Of a stretch of DNA of 64,000 nt, positions 58,039-64,000 are shown piece after piece. Within the stretch, counting starts at the first letter, position 1. Each line of letters begins with the position of its first letter. The position numbers and the translations under genes are program-made. The stretch spans positions 558,001 to 622,000 of the forward strand of contig CAVOQD010000024.1 in NCBI GenBank assembly GCA_963698255.1, read 5' to 3'. Under the pieces are notes generated by a model, which was given only the letters and a program-made list of their open reading frames with translations, did not search any database and was not told the DNA's origin. The DNA comes from JAWKOK01 sp963698255 (lineage in GTDB: Bacteria > Chloroflexota > Anaerolineae > Caldilineales > Caldilineaceae).

Positions 58039-59994
58039 GTGGAAAATGCTGATCGTCTGAAGGAACAGATTTTTGGTCGGTGGCCTGCCGTTGTTCTTGT
58101 CATCGTGATTGTGCTCAGCACTGTGCTCTATCCTCAAGACAACGGCGCTCTCGGCCCCGCTCGTTCAAGACACCGACGCTGGTGTCCCAGCGGGCACTGT
58201 CGACTTAGGAGGCAGTGATTTCGCGGCCTGTGATCAGTTGACCGAGGAAGATCTGCGTGCTGAACTCAACCAACTTGCGCAAGGTGTCTTCGCGCAAGAG
58301 GACAGCGGCGTCGACGCAATCGACCTTGACGCCATTGTCGAACGCCAATGGCAGTTGCTGGACATGGATGCGGTCATCGATTCCGCTGTCGATGACGCCG
58401 TTGCCGTGCTCAAGCGCGACGACGATCTCTGGAACACGTTTCTATCGGGGTGGTCGCCGGCCAAGGCCGAGGATCTGGCTCAGGCCGTGGCCGTGGCCGC
58501 ATTCGGCTCGGAGACCTTCCGACTGGCGCTGGATGACCTGTCGACGGGCATTGCTGCCGACCTGGAAGTCGAGATCGCTGCGCTGTCGGCCGAGTCCGTC
58601 TCGTCCAACCTCATCTGTCTGCAACAGTTCATCGAACGCAATTATTCGGGCATCGTCGTCGAAGCCTTTCGGCAGGGCATCAGCGAGGGCGCAGGCGATC
58701 TCGAAATCTGCCGCCGGCGACAATCTCGACAGCGGCATTCTGACCGTGCTCGATACCCACAAGACAGCGCTGGGCGGCGTCGGCGTGATCATCGCGGCCC
58801 AGTTGTCGCGCAAGATCGTCGCCCGCATCGGCAAAGGCCGTCTCCAAGCGGGTCGCCGGCCGGCTGGCCGGACGTCTGCTGGGCCGGGCCGGGGCCACCA
58901 TCATCCCGCTGGCCGGCTGGATCGTGGGCGGCGGGTTGATCGTCTATGACGTGCTGGACAGCCTTGATGGCGCGCTGCCCCAGATCCAGGAATCGCTGCA
59001 GTCGCCGGACGCCAAACTGCTGGTGCGAGACGAAATCGTCAGCAGCCTCGAACCGGAGCTTCAGCGCGAACTGCCCCAGATCGCGCGTGACGTTGCCAAT
59101 GATCTCTACGCAGAGTGGCTGGATTTCAAGCGCCAGTACCGGCAGGTTCTGGCGCTTGTCGGAAGAGCGTCCTGACTTCGAGGCGCTGATCGCCGAGAGC
59201 GGCGATCTGGCCAAGGTTGCCGCCACTGCTGGATGTGAGCCTGTCTGTGCTTGGCCCCGACGGCGTGGACGACGCCATCGACAGCGGCCTCTTTGCCCGC
59301 TTGCTCGCCTTGCCCGGAAGGCGCGGTCGATATTCTGCGCGATACCGGCTCGCCTGAGACCGTGCTGGCATGGAGCGAGTTGGCCGGTTCGGCGCTCGAC
59401 CAAGTCGTCGCCCTGGATCTGCACAAGCTGGCCTCGCCGGACGATCTGGACGCGGCGACGCTCGACTCGTTGCTGGCCGTCGGCGATCCCGGCAATGGTG
59501 GCCAAGCTCGTGCAGGTGCAACCGGCTTCGTTGGCTTCCCTGTTCACGCTCTCTTCCGCCGGCCTCAGCGATTTGGCTGGTCCAGATGAGTCCGTCGGAG
59601 CTGGACGCGCTGGGCCAATTGTTGGATGGTCTGGAGCCGGAGCGGCGCAATCAACTGGTGCTGGCGCTGCTCAACAATCCCAACGCCATGGACATCATCG
59701 TGCGCGAGGGCGCGGGTCGGGCGATCCTGGCCAGCCGTGACCTGCCGGCCGCCATCGCCTTTCTGGACACGCCTGCGGACGGCTACAGCATCGTGACGGA
59801 CGGTATCAGCGTGGCCAATGGGTCGGTCTCGTTGCGTCTCTTCGGTCGAAAAGTACGGCGGCATGACCACGCTGCTGATCGTGCTGGTTCCACTGCTGCT
59901 GGCCGCCGGGATCGTCTATTCGATGGTGAGCCTGATGGCTCGACCGTTGGTCGGGGTTTACAATCTTCTGTTTGGACGGCGTAGGCCACGCTAG
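58039..59994 (+). CDS. Membrane protein of unknown function, paralogue A (frame broken many times)
   Basis: Segments in three frames line up with the better preserved protein at 60537-62371. They are an N-terminal membrane anchor (RWPAVVLVIVIVLSTVLYP), CDQLTEEDLRAELNQLAQG, LDAIVERQWQLLDMDAVID, LWNTFLSGWSPAKAEDLAQ and SNLICLQQFIERNYSGIV. These are followed by a glycine-zipper-like stretch (GRLAGRLLGRAGATIIPLAG, then WIVGGGLIVYDVLD), LPQIQESLQS, acidic helices, and a final membrane helix (TLLIVLVPLLLAAGIVYSM) with tail FGRRRPR. At least seven one-base shifts separate the parts (e.g. near 58140, 58705, 58835, 59160, 59230, 59315, 59500, 59575, 59850). The GTG start at 58039 is tentative. I do not recognise the family. 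The protein should sit in the membrane with a large acidic helical domain. Confidence 0.6.
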
Positions 59995-60136
59995 ACGGTA
60001 GCCCGTCAGCGTGAGCGTAGCGTACCTGAAGTTGTAGCACGGCATTCATGCCGCACCATCGTTTGGAGACCCTGAATGCAGACATACGACGTTGACTCGG
60101 CCGAAGATCCGCAAGGCCCTGGGCAAGGCGCTCTTG

Positions 60137-60442
60137 ATGAGCCTGGACACACTGCCCGAACCAGATATCGAGGTCGGCGACTTTGTGGTCGTGGTCGTGG
60201 TCAAGGCGGCCAATGTGGTGCGCGATATCCGTGAGAACATTCGCAATCTCGTCGGCGGCCGCATGAAACATTACGAGAAACTGATCGAGGATGCGGTCGA
60301 AGAGGCCGTGTCCGAACTCGGGCAGAAGGCGCAGAAGCGTGGATACGACGGCGTGGTCGGCCTCAAGATCTCGCACCCCATGGTGGTGGACGGCAGCGTC
60401 GAGGTCGTCGTCTATGGGAATGGGTTCAAGCGCGTGCGATAG
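60137..60442 (+). CDS. YbjQ/DUF74-like small protein
   Basis: A 101-aa protein from ATG 60137, with AAGGCG seven bases upstream; the frame extends to a TTG at 60092. It reads LPEPDIEVGDFVVVVVVKAANVVRDIREN, then IRNLVGGRMKHYEKLIEDAVEEAVSELGQKA and GYDGVVGLKISHPMV. This is the YbjQ (UPF0145, DUF74) pattern: R-D-I...N-L-V-G-G-R...Y-E-K...A-x-x-x-A. YbjQ proteins form pentameric rings and are called putative heavy-metal-binding, but their role is unproven. It stands between two paralogous membrane proteins, so the three may work together. Confidence 0.7.
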   Translation: MSLDTLPEPDIEVGDFVVVVVVKAANVVRDIRENIRNLVGGRMKHYEKLIEDAVEEAVSELGQKAQKRGYDGVVGLKISHPMVVDGSVEVVVYGNGFKRVR

Positions 60443-60536
60443 GGAATTTGTACCTCGACGTACGAGATTCAGTCGGAGGCATGCTGCCGGTGCGCTTCGA
60501 CATAAATGTCGGTGCAGGGTCGCTGTAAGGTCCAAG

Positions 60537-62371
60537 ATGTCGTTACGGAAACTAGCTCGAAAACCCAGGTCTTCACATGCGCCTCGCCGACATCTGCCGA
60601 CGGGATCGTTCTTGGCGTTGATGGCGTTCTTGCTGACAGTCTCTTCGATCCTTCTACCCGTCACCGACTCTGGCCCAGGACTACACCTATGGCGAATGCA
60701 ACACTGTCGAACCGGAGGCGCTGGCGGCGGAGATCGAGGGGCTGGCTCGAACCGTACTGGTAGACGGCCAGGGACTTCTCAACATCGACGCCATTGTCTG
60801 ATCGGCAGTGGATCGCCGTGGGCATGGACGCTACATTGGATCAGGCGGTGGAGTCGGCGGTACAGGCGTTGATGGCCGAAGAGCCGTACTGGGCGCGCTT
60901 CCTGTCGGGCTGGTCCGGCGCCAAGGCCGAAGAATTCGCCGCAGCGATCACGCAGCGGGTCTTCTCTTCGCCGCAATTCGTGGCCAAGCTGGACGAACTG
61001 GCCGCCGCCATCGCCGATGATGTGACGGTTGAACTGGAATCGATGGCGGCTCGTTCGGCATCCACATCGTTGCTCTGCCTACAGCAGTATGTCGGTGAAC
61101 GCTATTCGGAGAGCCTGTTGACCCTCTTCGAGACGGAGATCCGCACCGATATCGAGGTCGCCGATCTGAATGCGTCCCCGGACGATTTGGATGTCTCCCA
61201 GTTGACGACCCACGGCAAGGCTGCCACGGGCATTAGCGTCATCATCGCCACCCAGGTCGTGCGCCGCATCAGCGTACAGTTAGGCAAGAAAGTCGCCGGT
61301 CGCGTGGCAGGACGAATCGTGGGCCGGGTGCTGGGCAAGCTCGGATCGTCGCTGATTCCGCTGGCCGGTTGGGTGGTCGGGGGCGGCCTGATTGTGTGGG
61401 ATCTGGTCGAGGGCGGGCAAGGCTCGCTTCCGCAGATAGAAGAGTCGCTGAAGGACGAAGAGGTGAAGGTCGCGCTACGCGCTGAGATCGCAGCCGCGGT
61501 CGAATCAGGGCTGGATGATGAGGTCGATCTGATGGCCGCGCAGATCGCCGATGAACTGATGGGCGAGTGGAATCAATTCTGCCAACGGCATCCAACCCTG
61601 TGCTCGCTGCCCGAAGAGAGTGCTCAATTTCAGGCGATTCTTGACGCTACATCCGTCGAGGATCTGGACAAGCTTGCCGGATTGGTCGACATCTTCATCG
61701 CCGACCTGGGGCGCCCCCGACTGGATATTTCGCTGGAGAACGGCGATTTTGAAGCACTATTACAGCTTTCAGAGCAGGCTTATGCGATCCTGCTGGAGAC
61801 GGGATCAACCGAAACGGCGCTGGCGTGGGCGGATCTGGCCGGCGGCAACGTCGATGAGGTGGTCCGACTCGGACTCTTTCAGTTGATGGAGCCGTCCATG
61901 ACGGATGAAGCTGAGGTCAGTGCATTGATTGGCCTGGCTGACAAGGAGACGATCTCGCACTACTTCACAACGACGCCGGAAACACGCAACGCGCTGCTGA
62001 CGTACTCGCCTACCACGCGCAAGGGGCTGCTTGAGCGTCTCGATCCGGCCGACATCGACTGGTTGATCACATACATGGCAGCAGAAAACGTCGCCGACGC
62101 TGAGTCGATGGCCTATCGGATCGCCAACGGGATTGAGACGGTCGCCATGTTGCAAAGCCCGCCGGTCGCGACCAAGCAAGGCCCGTCCAAAATTGCCGCA
62201 GCCGGCCTTTCCCTGCCCGAGGCGGTGCTGGTGCTGGAACCGGATTCCAGACCGGATGCCAGTCCACGGCAGAACAGTGTGCTCGTGGCCGCGATGCTAC
62301 TAAGTGTCGTTTTGGCAATATCTGCATTTGCACTGGTAGGCTGGAATGTTGTAAAACGTAGTCAGCATTAA
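60537..62371 (+). CDS. Membrane protein of unknown function, paralogue B (two frameshifts near the start)
   Basis: ATG 60537 begins MSLRKLARKPRSSHAPRR, then a signal/anchor helix (FLALMAFLLTVSSILLPV). The frame shifts near 60670 to QDYTYGECNTVEPEALAAEIEGLA, and again near 60795 into a long intact stretch to the end. Key parts are YWARFLSGWSGAKAEEFAA, SLLCLQQYVGERYSESLL, GRVAGRIVGRVLGKLGSS, then LIPLAGWVVGGGLIVWDLV, LPQIEESLKDEEVK, acidic helices, and a C-terminal membrane helix (SVLVAAMLLSVVLAISAFAL). The total is ~610 aa. It shares order and wording with paralogue A, so the two arose by tandem duplication. The GxxxG-rich central segment looks membrane-inserting. I know no family for it. Confidence 0.7.
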
Positions 62372-62420
62372 TGGTTCGTAATTCATTTTGAGCAACGCGA
62401 TGGAATAAATCGTTCATTCG

Positions 62421-62452
62421 TGCCAGGGAGGGAACTACCGCCCCTGGCATTT
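62421..62452 (+). terminator. Hairpin between paralogue B and gltB
   Basis: TGCCAGGG (62421-62428) and CCCTGGCA (62442-62449) pair, followed by TTTGCTT. It is a modest terminator. Confidence 0.6.
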
Positions 62453-62539
62453 GCTTACCTTCGACGTGGAAGGACTTGGTCGTAGCCGACTGCTCCACCC
62501 TAACGCGCTGCCCCATGTTCGACAGAGAGGAGTACCACG

Positions 62540-64000
62540 TTGAAGGATTCGCAGAAGAACTCATCTTCTTCCCTCGACATCGACTATCATCCCGGCGACC
62601 GCCAACCTGCCGTGTTGCCGATCAAACCCGGATTGCCGACCAAACAAGGTCTTTACGATCCCAGGTACGAACATGATGCCTGTGGTGTTGGCTTCGTGGT
62701 CAATATCAAGGGCAATCGATCGCATGAGATTGTGGAGCAAGGGCTGACTGTGCTCTTGAACCTCGATCACCGTGGCGCACGCGGCGCAGAAGACAACACA
62801 GGTGACGGCGCCGGCATTCTCTTTCAATTACCCCACAAATTCTTCAACAAGGTCTGCCCGGATCTAGGCATTGAATTGCCTGAACCCGGCCAATATGGCG
62901 TCGGCATGCTCTTCCTGCCCAAGGATGCAGCAGGAACGCCGGCTGTGTGAAGAACGCTTCGAGGCCATCGTGCGCGATGAAGGCCAGAAGTTGCTGGGGT
63001 GGCGCACGGTCCCCACAGACAACGCCGATCTTGGCGACACTGCGATCTCCAGCGAACCCTATGTTCGCCAGGTTTTTATTGGCCGCACAGTCGGCGTTTC
63101 GTCGAGCGATGATCTGATTTTTGAGCGAAAACTGTATGTCATTCGCAAACGGGCTGAACAAGAGATCCGCTATTCCGAGATGGCTGCAGGCGATAGCTTC
63201 TACATCTCCAGCCTCTCCTGTCGCACGATTGTCTACAAGGGCATGCTTCTGCCGGAGCAGATGACCTCCTTCTATGCCGATCTCTACGACCCGGATGTCG
63301 ATTCGGCATTGGCGTTGGTTCACTCGCGTTTCAGCACCAATACATTCCCCAGTTGGGGCCGTGCACATCCCTATCGCTACCTGATCCACAACGGCGAGAT
63401 CAACACGCTGCGTGGCAATGTGAACTGGATGTATGCGCGCCAGTCCACCTTCGTCTCCGAGGCATTCGGCGACGATTTGCACAAGGTGCTGCCGGTCGTC
63501 AATCAGGACGGCAGCGATTCGAGCATGTTCGACGAAGCGCTGGAGTTCCTCTATCTGGCCGGTCGCTCATTGCCCCACGTCATGATGATGATGATTCCGG
63601 AACCGTGGTCCAACCACGAGAGCATGCCGGACGACAAGAAGGCATTCTACGAATATCACAGCACATTGATGGAGCCGTGGGATGGGCCTGCATCCATGGG
63701 CTTCACCGATGGCACTGTGGTCGGCGCGGTCCTGGATCGCAATGGCCTGCGCCCTTCGCGCTACTACGTCACCAAGGACGACCTGGTCGTCATGGCCTCC
63801 GAGGTCGGCGTTCTGGACATCGAGCCGTCTCGCATCCTCAAAAAGGGACGTCTTGAACCGGGCCGCATGTTCCTGGTCGATACCAAGCAGGGTCGCATCA
63901 TCGACGATGAAGAACTCAAGCATGGGATGGCTGCTGAGCATCCGTATCGTGAATGGATCGATGATAACCTGATGACGCTGGACGATCTGCCGGAGCCGTC
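62540..64000 (+). CDS. gltB: Glutamate synthase large subunit (partial, one frameshift)
   Basis: The TTG start at 62540 follows AGAGGAG. A 47-residue leader ends at HDACGVGFVVNIKG. In GOGAT that Cys becomes the N-terminal nucleophile of the glutaminase domain after propeptide cleavage. LDHRGARGAEDNTGDGAGIL, then after a shift near 62940, YSEMAAGDSFYISSLSCRTIVYKG, LVHSRFSTNTFPSW, HNGEINTLRGN, DGSDSSMFDEALEFL and DRNGLRPSRYY are all class II glutamine amidotransferase/GltB signatures. The gene runs off the window, so the FMN and Fe-S parts are not seen. The enzyme makes two glutamates from glutamine and 2-oxoglutarate, and the amino group then feeds the transaminases of pathways such as ilv-leu. 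Confidence 0.93.

Overview
The window looks like chromosomal DNA of a Chloroflexota bacterium (Anaerolineae/Caldilineae-like). This is inferred from GC-rich coding regions, very large BTAD/AAA/TPR regulators, many Gfo/Idh/MocA and enolase-superfamily sugar enzymes, and spacers full of self-complementary repeats. No rRNA, tRNA, CRISPR array, transposase or phage gene was recognised.

Layout. (1) 1-4.3 kb: a cytochrome c remnant, a duplicated cupredoxin-like lipoprotein and a giant regulator. (2) 4.3-13.2 kb: carbohydrate/amino-sugar genes (GH4 glycosidase, nagB, GlcNAc-kinase-like ATPase, DapA-like aldolase, enolase-superfamily dehydratase, DDAH-like hydrolase, esterase, sulfatase). A highly structured RNA-like element resembling a standalone HEARO/IscB omega-RNA abuts nagB. 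(3) 13.6-23.2 kb: cupin lipoprotein, a small protein, a second giant regulator, MFS transporter, methyltransferase, WbsX/GH99-like protein, second enolase-superfamily enzyme. (4) 23.4-26.3 kb: DUF1622 protein and a DUF485/sodium-solute symporter pair. (5) 26.4-38.3 kb: a minus-strand myo-inositol catabolic cluster (iolG, iolE, Gfo/Idh, iolA, iolD, Gfo/Idh, iolC, iolB) headed by a LacI regulator with a visible promoter and operator. (6) 38.4-43.3 kb: a type III restriction-modification locus with hicBA between mod and res. (7) 43.4-50.3 kb: AI-2E-type permease, pcrA, rsgA, vapBC, maf. (8) 50.8-58 kb: a Gfo/Idh gene, then the branched-chain amino-acid operon ilvB-ilvN-ilvC-leuA, preceded by a consensus promoter, a Val/Leu/Ile-rich leader peptide and an intrinsic terminator, which together form a classic attenuator. 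(9) 58-62.4 kb: two tandem paralogous membrane proteins of unknown function flanking a YbjQ-like gene. (10) 62.5 kb to the end: the start of gltB.

Two global properties matter. First, about sixteen genes, including housekeeping ones (ilvB, leuA, pcrA, rsgA, gltB), are split by single-base frameshifts while both halves keep conserved motifs. Sequencing or assembly error is the simplest explanation. I annotate these as CDS spanning the break and give the break positions. Second, almost every intergenic spacer holds a long inverted repeat. Some are perfect palindromes that work plausibly as terminators. Others belong to short interspersed families that recur in the window.
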